From an uncultured Acidimicrobiales bacterium (lineage in GTDB: Bacteria; Actinomycetota; Acidimicrobiia; Acidimicrobiales; CATQHL01): a stretch of DNA of 64,000 nucleotides. Of the stretch, positions 34,234 to 44,029 are shown piece by piece. The stretch covers positions 340,676 to 404,675 of the forward strand of contig CATQHL010000001.1 in assembly GCA_958295925.1 (NCBI GenBank), given 5' to 3'. Both the position numbers and the translations under genes were made by a program. Each line of letters opens with the position of its first letter. Within the stretch, counting starts at the first letter, position 1. The notes under the pieces are model-generated. The model saw nothing but the letters and a program-made list of their open reading frames with translations. It did not search any database and had not been told where the DNA came from.

Positions 34234-35388
34234 CTATGTCCTTTCCTTGGCGGCCGCCAACGTCCGACGCCTGTCGCGGACATACAGAATGGCGGGCGGT
34301 ATCAGCAGCGCCAGAACCAGGAGGGCCTGAACAACCTTGGTGATCTCGCTGTCCACGCCTGTGGCTGCCAGGAAACCCGCACCGGTGCGCAGCGCGGCAA
34401 AGACAAATGCCGCTATGACGGAGAGAATCGGCTGCGAGCGGGCCATCAGGGCAACCAGCAGACCCTCCCAGCCGATGTTCACAGGGAAGCCGGGCGTCAG
34501 CCTGTAGTTGCCGAAGTCCCCGCCCGTGAGCATGAATGCCCCGGCAAGCCCGCAGAAGGCGCCGGAAACCGCCAGGGAGAGTCCGCCATAGAGCCGGTCG
34601 GAGACGCCGGCACGGTGCGCGGCGCGGGGCCCGCTGCCCAGCATCTGCAAACGGAACCCCACGATCGTCCTCCGCATCACCAGCGACACTGACACCGCCA
34701 GGAGGAGCGCCACGAAGACGCTCACCGGAAACTCGTTGCCGAAGAGTTCCAGTCGGGGAAGGCGCGTGCCCTCTGCCAACTGGTCGCTGATGAGGTTGCG
34801 GTTGCCCGTGTCGGGCGTGGGGTCCAGCAGCAGGCGCGTGTTCTTGAGGCCGTAGCCCACCGCCTGGTTTGCCACGAAGACCAGAAGGAGGGTGCTGAAG
34901 ACTTCGGGAATGTTGCGCCAATATCGCAAGACCGAGGCGATGCCAGCCCAGATCGCCCCGCCCAGGATGCCCGCAAGCAGGATGACGATCAGCACCAGCA
35001 CGCCAGGGCCACTCATGAAGGTTCCCACGTAGGTCGCAAACGCCGCCCCCACGTAGAGCTGTCCCTCCTGGCCGATGTTCACCAGCCCTGCTTTCAGGTT
35101 GATAATCATCCCCAGGGCTACCAGCAGCAGCGGTATGGCCTCGCCGATCGTCTTGCCCCAGCGCCCTGGACGTCGAATGCTGCCGTCTAACAGGGAGGAG
35201 AGCACAGACGACCAGGACCCCCCCGTGCCCCAGACCACCAGGGCGGAGATCACGAGGGCGGCAACAATGCAGACCAGGTAGATGAACAGCACGCCCGAGG
35301 CGCTCTGCAGGCGCTGCTGGCTGGCAAGGCCCGATGAGCCGTCGGATGCTTCTTCTGCGGCACTGCGCCTCAACAGCCTGTTCAGCAC
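34234..35388 (-). CDS. ABC transporter permease of the BMP/nucleoside type (first permease)
   Basis: The 384-residue permease has LLVALGMIINLKAGLVNIGQ with EGQLYVGAAFATYVG, and LRYWRNIPEVFSTLLLVFVA with NQAVGYGLK, the pattern of NupP/YufP-type subunits. A roughly 35-residue hydrophilic N-terminus precedes the first helix. GTG start at 35388 overlaps the ATPase gene by seven bases. It pairs with the shorter permease just downstream. Confidence 0.9.
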   Translation of the reverse strand: MLNRLLRRSAAEEASDGSSGLASQQRLQSASGVLFIYLVCIVAALVISALVVWGTGGSWSSVLSSLLDGSIRRPGRWGKTIGEAIPLLLVALGMIINLKAGLVNIGQEGQLYVGAAFATYVGTFMSGPGVLVLIVILLAGILGGAIWAGIASVLRYWRNIPEVFSTLLLVFVANQAVGYGLKNTRLLLDPTPDTGNRNLISDQLAEGTRLPRLELFGNEFPVSVFVALLLAVSVSLVMRRTIVGFRLQMLGSGPRAAHRAGVSDRLYGGLSLAVSGAFCGLAGAFMLTGGDFGNYRLTPGFPVNIGWEGLLVALMARSQPILSVIAAFVFAALRTGAGFLAATGVDSEITKVVQALLVLALLIPPAILYVRDRRRTLAAAKERT

Positions 35389-36977
35389 GCCGCCGCCCCT
35401 GCTGCCGTGGCCGCCGCAGCTCCGCTCATCAGCAGGCCCAGACGCTCGATGTCCACTCCGCTGCGGGGCATCTCGCCGACTATGCCCCCCCTGAATAAGA
35501 TCACGATCCGCTCGGCGATGTCGAGCACCTCCTCCAACTCGGTTGAAATGAGCAACACGCCCACCCCCTCCTCCGCGGCTTGGCGGATTCGGTTGGAGAC
35601 ATACTCAATGCCCCCCACGTCGAGCCCGCGCGTGGGCTGGGAGGCCACCAGCACCTTGGGGTTGCCGCTTAGCTCCCTGGCAAGCAGCACTCTCTGCTGA
35701 TTGCCGCCTGAGAGAGACCACATCGGCGCCTCAGGCCCGCTGGCCTGCACCGCGAACTGGGCCATCAAGATCTCCGCCTGACTTCGACGTGCCTTGCGAT
35801 CCAGAATTCCGAGCCCCAGGGAGGAGCGAGGCGGGGAGACCAGCGTGAGGTTCTCGGCCACGCTCATGTTCAGCACGCAACCCGACTCGTGGCGGTCGGA
35901 GGGAATGACAGCCACCCCGGCGCGGGCCATGGCGCCCGGCTTTCCGGTGGGAATCTGTTTGCCACCAACCGTGACAGTGCCCGACTGAAGCCGCAGAAGG
36001 CTGGACATCACGTCGCCCAGCGCAGCCTGCCCGTTTCCCTCCACCCCCGCCACGCCCACGATCTCGCCTGGGCGCACCTCCAGGCTGAGGCTGTCGAGGA
36101 GGACGCGCCCGTCTCGCCCCTTGGCGCTCGCCCCGCTGATTCGAAGCACGGGCAGGATGCCGGGCTCCTCCGACTCCGACCCGCCACCCTCCTCGGCAAG
36201 CCCCTCGTCGATTTCAATGTGCCCCAGGGCGATCCCTTTTGAGCGAAGGGAGACCGGCCTGCCCAGCATTGCCCGCGCCAGGGACGGGGCGTCGGCCTCA
36301 GATGTGTTGAGCCGCTCAACCACCTCGCCTGCGCGCATGATCGTTATCCGATCGGTGGCGGAAAGAACCTCGTCGAGTTTGTGGCTCACCAGGGCCACGG
36401 CCTTGTTGTCGCGCTCAACCACACGGCGCAGCACCCTGAAGAGTTGCTCCGACTCCTGCGGGGTCAGCACCGCCGTGGGCTCGTCGAGCACCACGATCCC
36501 AGGGTCGCGGCGCAGGCACTTGATGATTTCCACACGCTGGCGAAGACCCGCACTGAGGTTGAAGACGCGGTCGTTGGGATCGATCTCCAGCCCGTAGCGT
36601 TCGCTGATCTCCTTCACGCGACGCCTTGCAGAAGAGGCACTGAGTCGGGCCTGCTCGCCCAGGATGACGTTCTCCCACACGGTGAGGGGCTCTACGAGGC
36701 TGAAGTGCTGATGCACCATGCCGATGCCGAGGGAGGCGGCCTCAGCGGGATCTTTGATTCGACTGGGCTTCCCGTGGATGAGGATGCTGCCGGCATCGGG
36801 CAGCGCCAAGCCGATCAGCACCTTCATCAGGGTGGACTTTCCGGCCCCGTTTTCTCCGAGAATGCCGTGTATTTCGCCTTTTCGCAGCTTCAGGTCAACA
36901 TTGCTGCAGGCCACCACTGCTCCGAACCGCTTGGTAATGCCCAAAAGCTCTGCGGCTGCGGGCTGGAGGGTTACCAC
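35382..36977 (-). CDS. ABC transporter ATP-binding protein, double domain, BMP/nucleoside type
   Basis: The protein of about 531 residues has two ATPase domains. The first shows GENGAGKSTLMKVLIG, LSAGLRQRVEIIK and IVVLDEPTAVLT; the second a degenerate Walker A (GVEGNGQAALGDV), LSGGNQQRVLLAREL and VLVASQPTRGLDVGGIEYV, the YufO/NupO pattern. The frame extends to 37025, but that would run through the intergenic hairpin, so GTG 36977 is preferred. Its ribosome site is weak and TTG 36989 is possible. It powers the two following permeases. Confidence 0.9.
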   Translation of the reverse strand: MVTLQPAAAELLGITKRFGAVVACSNVDLKLRKGEIHGILGENGAGKSTLMKVLIGLALPDAGSILIHGKPSRIKDPAEAASLGIGMVHQHFSLVEPLTVWENVILGEQARLSASSARRRVKEISERYGLEIDPNDRVFNLSAGLRQRVEIIKCLRRDPGIVVLDEPTAVLTPQESEQLFRVLRRVVERDNKAVALVSHKLDEVLSATDRITIMRAGEVVERLNTSEADAPSLARAMLGRPVSLRSKGIALGHIEIDEGLAEEGGGSESEEPGILPVLRISGASAKGRDGRVLLDSLSLEVRPGEIVGVAGVEGNGQAALGDVMSSLLRLQSGTVTVGGKQIPTGKPGAMARAGVAVIPSDRHESGCVLNMSVAENLTLVSPPRSSLGLGILDRKARRSQAEILMAQFAVQASGPEAPMWSLSGGNQQRVLLARELSGNPKVLVASQPTRGLDVGGIEYVSNRIRQAAEEGVGVLLISTELEEVLDIAERIVILFRGGIVGEMPRSGVDIERLGLLMSGAAAATAAGAAAC

Positions 36978-36996
36978 TGGCTCACTTGACAAACAA

Positions 36997-37038
36997 CCCC
37001 GTCGCTGCGTCAGGCAATATCCCAACGCAGCGACGGGG
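36997..37038 (-). terminator. Perfect 14-bp hairpin between BMP binding protein and ATPase genes
   Basis: CCCCGTCGCTGCGT (36997-37010) and ACGCAGCGACGGGG (37025-37038) are perfect complements around a 14-base loop, with AACAA/TTGTT arms extending the pairing. It lies 28 bases after the binding-protein stop. It likely caps or stabilises the binding-protein message and attenuates the membrane genes, like the hairpin in the other importer operon. Confidence 0.75.
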
Positions 37039-37066
37039 CTGCAGGTTGTTCAGATTCAGGCTCCTA

Positions 37067-38359
37067 TCAGCAGCCTTCGACCGGGAACTCGTATGCCCGA
37101 GACTTGATGCAGAGGAACGGGAAGAAGTACTCGCCTCCCGCAATTCGGTCTAGCTCCGCATCGAACTCGGCCTGCTGATCCGCCGTGGCGTCGCAGAGCT
37201 TGGCACCCACAAACGGGTACTGCCCGACGCTGAACTGGAAGGTCTGGCCCTCGCCGAATTCCCCGCTGGCAATCTTTTGGAGAAGCGTGCCCACATAGTC
37301 GCCTGCGTCGAATTGCACTGCAATTTGATAATCGAGGTCGGTGCGCTCGCACACGTCGGAGGCTCCCGCCGACATGGTGATGATTCCATTCTCGTTTGCG
37401 AGCTGCACCAGGGGCTCATGTGCTCCCCCAAGGTACGGGTAGACGGCGTCCGCCCCCTGGGCAAGGGCATTGTTGAAAGCCTCGGTGGCACCTGAGACGT
37501 TGTCGAAATCAAACGGGGCGTTGCCCGTGGGCACATAGGTCATCGTGAAACTCTCGTCGACCGCCTTGAGTCCCATCTCGTACGCCTCACGCGCCTCGAT
37601 TTCGAAATTGAGGTCGCAGCAGCCGATGAAGTGCACGCTGTCGCCGCCGCTGTCACGCAGCAGGAGGCCGGTTGCGTAGCCCGCGCTGTAGCTGATCTGC
37701 GAGCTGTCGTCCTGCGCCTGGGCGAGTCCGGACAGTTCCGGGTACCCGGCGCCGCAGTTGCAGTACCAGAAGATGTCCGGGTACTGCACGATGAGGTCGG
37801 CAAGCGGCTCGGCGATCTCGCTGGCTCCAACGGCGATCATGTCCACACCCTGCTCCGCCAGGTTGGAGAGCTGCCGGGCGGCGTTGGCAGGCTCTATCTT
37901 GTCAACGATTATGGGGTCTCCGAAGCCTTCATTGCTTGCGGAGAACTCCTCGACCGTCTCAACGAGCGCCTGGTAGTAGCCGCCGTCGTCACGCGGCCCG
38001 GCGGTGGCCACACCGATGATCACCTGACCGTCGCCGTTCGTGTCGAGCAGCAACTCGAGGGCTTCTGTGGTGGTTGTCTCGGGTGCGGGATCCGGTGAAG
38101 GCTCCGGCGCCGGTGATGGTGGGGGTGAAGGCTCCGGCGCCGGTGATGGTGGGGGTGAAGGCTCCGGCGCCGGTGATGGCTCTGGGGCTGTGGTCGTAGT
38201 TTCCGCTGGTGGAGCGGCCTGGGTTGTAGTCGGCACCTCGGCGCTCGTGACATCCGGGGTGCTCGCGCCGTCGTCATCACGTGTGGCGCAGGAGGCTGCG
38301 AGCAACCCGATAATCGCCACTGCCGCAGCGCCAACAATTACTACCTTTGATTTGTGCAT
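37067..38359 (-). CDS. BMP family substrate-binding lipoprotein
   Basis: The 430-residue protein begins MHKSKVVIVGAAAVAIIGLL then AASCATRD, a lipoprotein signal with lipobox AASC. A Pro/Glu/Ser/Thr linker of roughly 70 residues contains PAPEPSPPPS repeats. The ligand domain has GVATAGPRDDGGYYQALVE, the Bmp segments VDMIAVGASEIAEPLADLI and DAVYPYLGGAHEPLVQLANE. BMP proteins usually bind nucleosides or related purines. ATG has GGGAGCAAGG upstream. First gene of the second importer. Several Cys residues (CNCG, CCD) in the ligand domain are unusual for an exported protein. Confidence 0.9.
   Translation of the reverse strand: MHKSKVVIVGAAAVAIIGLLAASCATRDDDGASTPDVTSAEVPTTTQAAPPAETTTTAPEPSPAPEPSPPPSPAPEPSPPPSPAPEPSPDPAPETTTTEALELLLDTNGDGQVIIGVATAGPRDDGGYYQALVETVEEFSASNEGFGDPIIVDKIEPANAARQLSNLAEQGVDMIAVGASEIAEPLADLIVQYPDIFWYCNCGAGYPELSGLAQAQDDSSQISYSAGYATGLLLRDSGGDSVHFIGCCDLNFEIEAREAYEMGLKAVDESFTMTYVPTGNAPFDFDNVSGATEAFNNALAQGADAVYPYLGGAHEPLVQLANENGIITMSAGASDVCERTDLDYQIAVQFDAGDYVGTLLQKIASGEFGEGQTFQFSVGQYPFVGAKLCDATADQQAEFDAELDRIAGGEYFFPFLCIKSRAYEFPVEGC
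38094..38179. repeat. 30-base tandem repeats in the BMP lipoprotein linker
   Basis: A 30-base unit starting GGTGAAGGCTCCGGCGCCGG occurs exactly at 38094-38123 and 38124-38153, with 26 bases of a third copy at 38154-38179. It keeps the frame and encodes the Pro-Glu-Ser-rich linker of the binding lipoprotein. Confidence 0.92.
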
Positions 38360-38582
38360 AGCCTTGCTCCCTCGCTGGCGTCATGGAAATCCTGCGACAA
38401 CTATAGCAACTCTGAATTTGGCCGCTTAAAGGCTCTGAATGACTACGGAAAGCCTGGCAGGCTCCCATCCGGCTGTGCCTGCCTCCTGGCACCTCACCTC
38501 TCCGCCAGGACGGCCACCCGGCGTCCGCACAAGGGCATTTCCAAGGCTCGAGTACAAGAATCCGCCATCAGAGCCGACGCTA

Positions 38583-40211
38583 TTAGTTGCTAGGGGCTTC
38601 CTCCCCCAAGCGCTCTTTGAGCACGTACTTGCGAATCTTTCCCACCGAAGTGCGCGGCAACTCGTCAACCATCATGAATCGTCGAGGCATCGCCGCCTTT
38701 GAAAGCCGCTCCGAACACCAGGCCGAGATATCCCTTTGGGCAGGTGGGCTGTCGGGGCGGCGCCCGACCACGAATGCCACCGGCACCTCATCGCGTATCG
38801 AGTCGTGCATGCCCACGACAGCGGCCTCGAGCACCTCAGGGTGGGCGGAGATCACTGCTTCGATGGCCACCACGGACACGTTCTCCCCGGAAACCTTCAA
38901 TATCTCAGAGTGTCTGCCGTCGAAGTAATGTCGCCCGTCCACACCTCGCCGGGCGCGATCTCCTGTCAGGAACCAGCCTGCCCGAAACGACGCCCTGGTG
39001 ATGTCGGGGGCGTCGAGGTAGCCGGCAAAAAGGGTTATTCCCGGCACTCCGCCCACCACCATCTCCCCCACCTTGCCCGGTGGAAGCGAACGCCCGTCGC
39101 CGTCCTGGACGTCCACTATGCAGTGGGGGGTCTGCATTCCCATCGAAGACGGCACCGGGTCGTGCTCGGGCTCGGTGAGGACGGCGGGGAGCGTCTCGGT
39201 CATCCCGTAGAGCTGTCGAGGCCTGCATCCCAGAATCTCCGCCGTCTGCTCGTACTGGATGTCGCTGAGGTTCTGGGCGTACCAGCAGTGCGCCAAACGA
39301 GGGACCGCGCCCCCCTCTTCTCCACGAGCCAGGATCATGCGGATAGGGGCGGCAAAAAGGCTCGCTGCGCTGGCCTCGTGCTCGGCGGCCTGGGCGCGGA
39401 AGCGGCTGGCCGAGAATGACGGCATGAGGGCCACCGAGGAGGCGCACCAGACTGCGGACGAGAAGGAGTAATACTGGGCGTTGCCGTGAAAGAGCGGCAG
39501 CACCACAATCTGTCTAAGCAGTTTTTCCGGCCCGGCGGCCTCAGACATCGCCTTTCCGCAGAAGGCATAGTTGGCCTGGGTGATCTCCACCCCCTTGGGA
39601 AGGCCCGTGGTGCCCGATGTGAACATCACCGCCGCCCTCTCCATCGGTCCCGGCTCGGGAAAGCGTCTCAGTTCCCGCCCCGCCAGCACAGAGAGATCGC
39701 TTGAGTACTCATCCAGGGCGACGAAAGGCGTCTCCCCGCAAGCTCTCCTGTAGACGCTGGAGCGCTCTGTGGCGCAGAAGCCCAGCTTGGGGAGGGTGCG
39801 GCCGATGTGCCCTGAGAGTTCCGGCGCTTTTCCGTGGGGATCCGACGGCACCATCCATGCGCCCAGCCGGATCGTCGCCAGCCAGATCGCAACGAACGCC
39901 GGGCCGTTGGCAAGCGCCAGATGCACGGCGTCGCCCGGCCGCACGCCGCGGCACCAGAGCAACCCTGCCACCTGCCGCACCTCGGCGTCGAAACCGGCGT
40001 ACGTCCACTCTTTCGTGGCACCCGCAGGATCTGCGTAGCGGAGGAATACCCCGTCGGGGTTGACGTCCACAGCACGCTCCCAGACGGTGGCGAACGGCTC
40101 TGGATCGCCCCAGGTGAGCACGTCGCCTGTCGGTCGGGCTGCCTGAGCCTCTGGGAGCACGCCACCCTGTGGGCGGTGTTCACTTTCCACGGCGTTGTTC
40201 CTGGTCTCCAT
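38583..40211 (-). CDS. AMP-dependent acyl-CoA synthetase/ligase
   Basis: The protein of about 542 residues belongs to the ANL adenylate-forming family: P-loop FTSGTTGLPKGVEITQANY, YGMTETLPAVL, GWFLTGDRARRG and PRTSVGKIRKYVL with the catalytic Lys. It would activate a carboxylate with ATP, usually for CoA transfer. ATG 40211 (METRNN) has AAGG upstream; a TTG at 40226 is also in frame. It follows hyuB3 by 87 bases and precedes the importer. The relation to crotonobetaine/carnitine-CoA ligase-like enzymes is suggested by length and motif spacing, not proven. Confidence 0.88.
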   Translation of the reverse strand: METRNNAVESEHRPQGGVLPEAQAARPTGDVLTWGDPEPFATVWERAVDVNPDGVFLRYADPAGATKEWTYAGFDAEVRQVAGLLWCRGVRPGDAVHLALANGPAFVAIWLATIRLGAWMVPSDPHGKAPELSGHIGRTLPKLGFCATERSSVYRRACGETPFVALDEYSSDLSVLAGRELRRFPEPGPMERAAVMFTSGTTGLPKGVEITQANYAFCGKAMSEAAGPEKLLRQIVVLPLFHGNAQYYSFSSAVWCASSVALMPSFSASRFRAQAAEHEASAASLFAAPIRMILARGEEGGAVPRLAHCWYAQNLSDIQYEQTAEILGCRPRQLYGMTETLPAVLTEPEHDPVPSSMGMQTPHCIVDVQDGDGRSLPPGKVGEMVVGGVPGITLFAGYLDAPDITRASFRAGWFLTGDRARRGVDGRHYFDGRHSEILKVSGENVSVVAIEAVISAHPEVLEAAVVGMHDSIRDEVPVAFVVGRRPDSPPAQRDISAWCSERLSKAAMPRRFMMVDELPRTSVGKIRKYVLKERLGEEAPSN

Positions 40212-40298
40212 CTTGCATGCCTTCAAGTCTTCGCACGATCACGCGTCCGCACCTCGTCACCTCTTACGGCGAGCCGTGGCTGCGGCCTGCCCTGCGGG

Positions 40299-41867
40299 TT
40301 ACGCCGACGGGCCGTAGCCTCCCCCGCCCGGCAGGTCAAGGCGCACGACGTCGGACGGTTCAAGTTCAAGGCGGGCCTGAGAGCGGACCGGCTCGCCGTT
40401 CACCCTGAAACTGCCCGGGGCGCCCTGCCCACCCCCCAGGATCCCCTGGGGGGCATGCTCGAGCCGGCTCGTCACCGCGTTGAGTTGCCAGCGCTCCTTG
40501 GTGTCCACCTGAAACTCGATGGTCTGGCCCAGACCGCCCGGCTGCCTGCCCGCCCCGCCTGAGCCGGGGCGCAGTTCCTTTCGAATGAAGCGCACCGGGG
40601 CCGAGGCCTCCACCACCTCAACCGGCACCGCCGCCACGCCCGTCGGGTAGGAGCACGCCGAGAGGCCTGGTTTGGCGGCCCGGCCTCCCACTCCACCTGC
40701 ATAGGTGAACATTGCCGTTATGAACGGGCTGCCGTCGGCGTTGAAGCCGCTCACCTGCATCGTCCAGACCGCCCCTGAACCCTCAGCCATGGCCATCTCA
40801 GGTCGCAACGGGCAGAGAGCCTTCAGCAGTGCGTTGGGAAGGAACATGCCCACAACGTGCCGCGCCGTGCAAGGCTGAGGGCTGACAGCGTTCACGATGG
40901 ACCCCTCCGGTGCCGCCAGCTTGATAGGCGCAAGGCTGCCGTGGTTATTGGGTATCTCAGGGTTCAACATTGATCGCACCGTGAAGGTGGTGTATGCGTG
41001 CGTGTAGTTGCGCACCACGTTGATTCCCCACGTGCTTGCCGGTGAGGAGCCGTCGTAGTCCACCAGGATCTCTCCCGCCTCGGGATCTACGCTCACCCTG
41101 CACTTGATGGCAATGACCGTGCCGTCGGCCAAGTCAAGGAGCGCCTGAGCCTCGTGCTCGCTTGCAGGCAGCCTGCGGATGCTCTCGCGGGTGGCGCGCT
41201 CGGAGCGGGCGACGATCTCGTCTGACAGATCGTCGATGTGGTCGAGGCCGTAGTTGTCGCAAAGAGCCTGAAGCCGCTGGGCCCCGACCGTGGCCGAGGC
41301 CATCTGGGCGTGCAGGTCGCCTGAAACGTGATCGGGCGTGCGCACGTTGGAGAGAATGAAGCGCCAGACGTCTTCGTTGCGGTCGCCTGACTTCATCAGC
41401 TTGCAGATGGGTATCCACAGACCCTCCTCGAACACGTCGCGCCCTCCCGCACCGATTCCGTAACCGCCCACGTCGGAGTGGTGGATGGTGGAGCCGAAGA
41501 AGGCTATGACCCGCCCGCCTCTGAACACAGGGGAGATGACGGTCACGTCCAGGAGTTGCCCGGCTGTCCTGTAGGGGTCATTGGTGATGAGCACGTCGCC
41601 TGGGGCCAGATCTTCGGGCGGGAACTCCTCAAGCACCGCCCGTGCGCCCATTGCCATTGAGTTGATGTGGCCGGGGGTGCCTGTGACCGCCTGTGCGACC
41701 ATGCGCCCCCGAGTGTCGAACACGCCGTTGGCCAGGTCGCCCGCCTCGCGCACGATGGGGCTGAACGCCGAGCGCTGCAGCGCTGTGGCCTGCTCGTTCA
41801 CGGTGGAGATGAGACTCTGCCAGAGGACTTGAAGCTCCACCGCCCCGAAGCGCCCGTCGGGCTTCAT
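40299..41867 (-). CDS. hyuB: Hydantoinase B/oxoprolinase family protein (copy 3)
   Basis: The 522-residue HyuB-type subunit has [72 protein letters not shown] and [15 protein letters not shown]. It is shorter than copies 1 and 2, closer to the minimal HyuB length. ATG at 41867, 64 bases after hyuA3. Together they form a third ATP-dependent pair in the window, clearly different in sequence from the other two, so acting on another substrate is likely. Confidence 0.9.
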   Translation of the reverse strand: MKPDGRFGAVELQVLWQSLISTVNEQATALQRSAFSPIVREAGDLANGVFDTRGRMVAQAVTGTPGHINSMAMGARAVLEEFPPEDLAPGDVLITNDPYRTAGQLLDVTVISPVFRGGRVIAFFGSTIHHSDVGGYGIGAGGRDVFEEGLWIPICKLMKSGDRNEDVWRFILSNVRTPDHVSGDLHAQMASATVGAQRLQALCDNYGLDHIDDLSDEIVARSERATRESIRRLPASEHEAQALLDLADGTVIAIKCRVSVDPEAGEILVDYDGSSPASTWGINVVRNYTHAYTTFTVRSMLNPEIPNNHGSLAPIKLAAPEGSIVNAVSPQPCTARHVVGMFLPNALLKALCPLRPEMAMAEGSGAVWTMQVSGFNADGSPFITAMFTYAGGVGGRAAKPGLSACSYPTGVAAVPVEVVEASAPVRFIRKELRPGSGGAGRQPGGLGQTIEFQVDTKERWQLNAVTSRLEHAPQGILGGGQGAPGSFRVNGEPVRSQARLELEPSDVVRLDLPGGGGYGPSA

Positions 41868-41931
41868 GACTTCATGTCCCCCTTAACCTCGATATCCCCG
41901 ACGCTGCGAGCCTTGCGCGTGCCTGCCTTCA

Positions 41932-44025
41932 TCAGCGGGATGCCCCTTCGCCTTCCCTGCTCGCTTGGAGGCTGCCGTCGGGGTTGACGAGCACTGTCCA
42001 GCCTGGCCGGATCACGGCCGTCGTCTCGTCCTCCTCGATGATCACCGGGCCTGCCAGCGATGCGCCCACGGGCAGATCCTCCCGCCTGTAAACGCCCACT
42101 TCAGCCGCAGGCAGGTCGGCGCCAAATCTGGTCAGTCGTCTCGTGCAAGGGGTCGGCTGGCCCGAGACGGGCGCCCCCAGGTCGGGCGCCGCGCCGCCGA
42201 CGGGCGCCCAGGCCGAGAGACGCCAGGTCACCACCTCGGCTGGGACGTCGGGAATCGTCAAGCCGTAGACGCGCTCGTACTCGGCGCTGAAAGCCTCCGT
42301 GGCTGAAGCCGAGTCGGCGGGCCAGGCGTCCCCCTCCCCCAACCAGACGGTTATCTCGTTGCCCTGACCGGCATAGCGGGCGTCGATCCCGTAGCGGAAG
42401 CGCACCGCCTCGGCCGGGATGCCTGCCGCCGCCAGCACCCTCAGCCCCTCACCCCGAAGATCGTCGACCAGAGCAGCCACTTCCTCCCCCCCAAAGTCTG
42501 CGAGCGGGCGCAGGGAGCTGTGCGCAAGGTCTATCCGAATGGGCGTGACCAGCGTGCCGAAAGCCGAGAGCACGCTGGCGTGCACCGGGAAGATCACCCG
42601 CGACGACTCCACCAACTCTGCCACACGACAGGCGTGAACCGGCCCGGCGCCCCCGAAGGCCAGCAGCGTCACCCCTCGCAGATCGACGCCCCGCTCAACG
42701 GCGTGCATGCGGGCCATCGCAGCCATGTTCTGATCTACCACCTCGCCCACCCCCATCGCCAACTCGTCGACGCTCATACCCAAGTCGTCCGCCGGCTGGC
42801 CTGCGGCCTTGCGAGCAGCCGAGGCGTCCAGCGGCATCTCCCCGCCCAGAAACGCCTCGGCCCCCAGCCGGCCTGCCAGCAGGTCGGCGTCGGTGACCGT
42901 CATCCCATCGCCGCCCCGGGCGTAGCAGGCAGGCCCTGGGTCTGCCCCCGCCGAGACCGGGCCGACTTGAAGCAGGCCCAGGTCGTCCGCCCAGGCAAGG
43001 CTGCCACCACCCGCCCCGATCTCCACGAGGTCGATGGAGGGCACTTGCACCGGATAGCCCGACCCTTTCTTGAAACGCCAGACCCTGGCGATCTCGAACG
43101 ACGACGCCAGCACCGGCTCGCCGCCTTCGATGAGGCAGGCCTTGGCGGTCGTGCCCCCCATGTCGAAGCACAGCAGGCGTTCCTCGGCCAGACGTCGGGC
43201 GTACCAGGTGCCCGCCAGGGCGCCCGCAGCGGGCCCGGACTCCACCAGCCGTATGGGCACCCGTGCCGCCACGTCAGCTGAGACCACCCCCCCGGCAGAG
43301 AGCATCAAGAGCACCGAGCCGCCGAATCCCTCCGCCTTCAACCAGTCCTGCAGCTCGGAGAGGTATCTGCCCATTATGGGCATGGTTGCGGCGTTGCAGG
43401 CAGTGGTCATCATCCGGGGGTATTCGCGTATCTGCGGCGACATCTCCGAGGAAAGGCAGACCGGGACACCCAGCGCCTCGGCCAGGAAATCGCCCGCAAC
43501 CTTTTCGTTTGCCGCGTTCATGTAGGAGTTGAGCAGGCACACGCCTACTGCTTGCACCTCAGCTGCAGCCAGCTCCTCTGCGATTCCGTGAAGGTCCGCA
43601 ATGTCGGGCTCGAGGAGCACGTCGCCGCGTGCGCTGACCCTTTCGTTGAGCTCAAAGGTGCGGCTTCGGGGGATGGGAGGGTCGGGGAACTCGATCTGCA
43701 GGTCGTACATGTCGTAGCGGTGCTCGTCTCGAATAAGCAGGGTGTCGGCGAAACCCCTGGTGGTGACGAGGCCCGCCCTCCCCGTCTTGCGCTGAACCAG
43801 GGCATTGGTTACCAGGGTGGTGGCATGGACAATGGGGGCGGTTACCTCGGGCGGCGTCACGCCCGCCCGTCGCAGCACCGATCCGATTGCGGAGCGGACG
43901 GCCTCGAGTGGCTGAGCGGGGGTGGTCAGCTCCTTGGTGGAGAAGATCTTGCCGGTCTGAGCGTCGAGCAGCACCGTGTCGGTGAACGTCCCGCCGATGT
44001 CAACGGCCAGCCTCCACTCCGACAT
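41932..44025 (-). CDS. hyuA: Hydantoinase A/oxoprolinase family protein (copy 3)
   Basis: The 697-residue HyuA-type ATPase has AVDIGGTFTDTVLLDAQTGK, VHATTLVTNALVQRKTG, LCFDMGGTTAKACLIEGGEP and LVEIGAGGGSLAWADDLGL. The phosphate-loop sequence MGGTTAK differs from the MGGTSAD/IGGTSAD of the other two copies, supporting a separate subfamily. It begins four bases after the cupin gene stop and precedes hyuB3. ATP-dependent opening of a cyclic amide is the best guess. Confidence 0.92.
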   Translation of the reverse strand: MSEWRLAVDIGGTFTDTVLLDAQTGKIFSTKELTTPAQPLEAVRSAIGSVLRRAGVTPPEVTAPIVHATTLVTNALVQRKTGRAGLVTTRGFADTLLIRDEHRYDMYDLQIEFPDPPIPRSRTFELNERVSARGDVLLEPDIADLHGIAEELAAAEVQAVGVCLLNSYMNAANEKVAGDFLAEALGVPVCLSSEMSPQIREYPRMMTTACNAATMPIMGRYLSELQDWLKAEGFGGSVLLMLSAGGVVSADVAARVPIRLVESGPAAGALAGTWYARRLAEERLLCFDMGGTTAKACLIEGGEPVLASSFEIARVWRFKKGSGYPVQVPSIDLVEIGAGGGSLAWADDLGLLQVGPVSAGADPGPACYARGGDGMTVTDADLLAGRLGAEAFLGGEMPLDASAARKAAGQPADDLGMSVDELAMGVGEVVDQNMAAMARMHAVERGVDLRGVTLLAFGGAGPVHACRVAELVESSRVIFPVHASVLSAFGTLVTPIRIDLAHSSLRPLADFGGEEVAALVDDLRGEGLRVLAAAGIPAEAVRFRYGIDARYAGQGNEITVWLGEGDAWPADSASATEAFSAEYERVYGLTIPDVPAEVVTWRLSAWAPVGGAAPDLGAPVSGQPTPCTRRLTRFGADLPAAEVGVYRREDLPVGASLAGPVIIEEDETTAVIRPGWTVLVNPDGSLQASREGEGASR

Positions 44026-44029
44026 TTGA

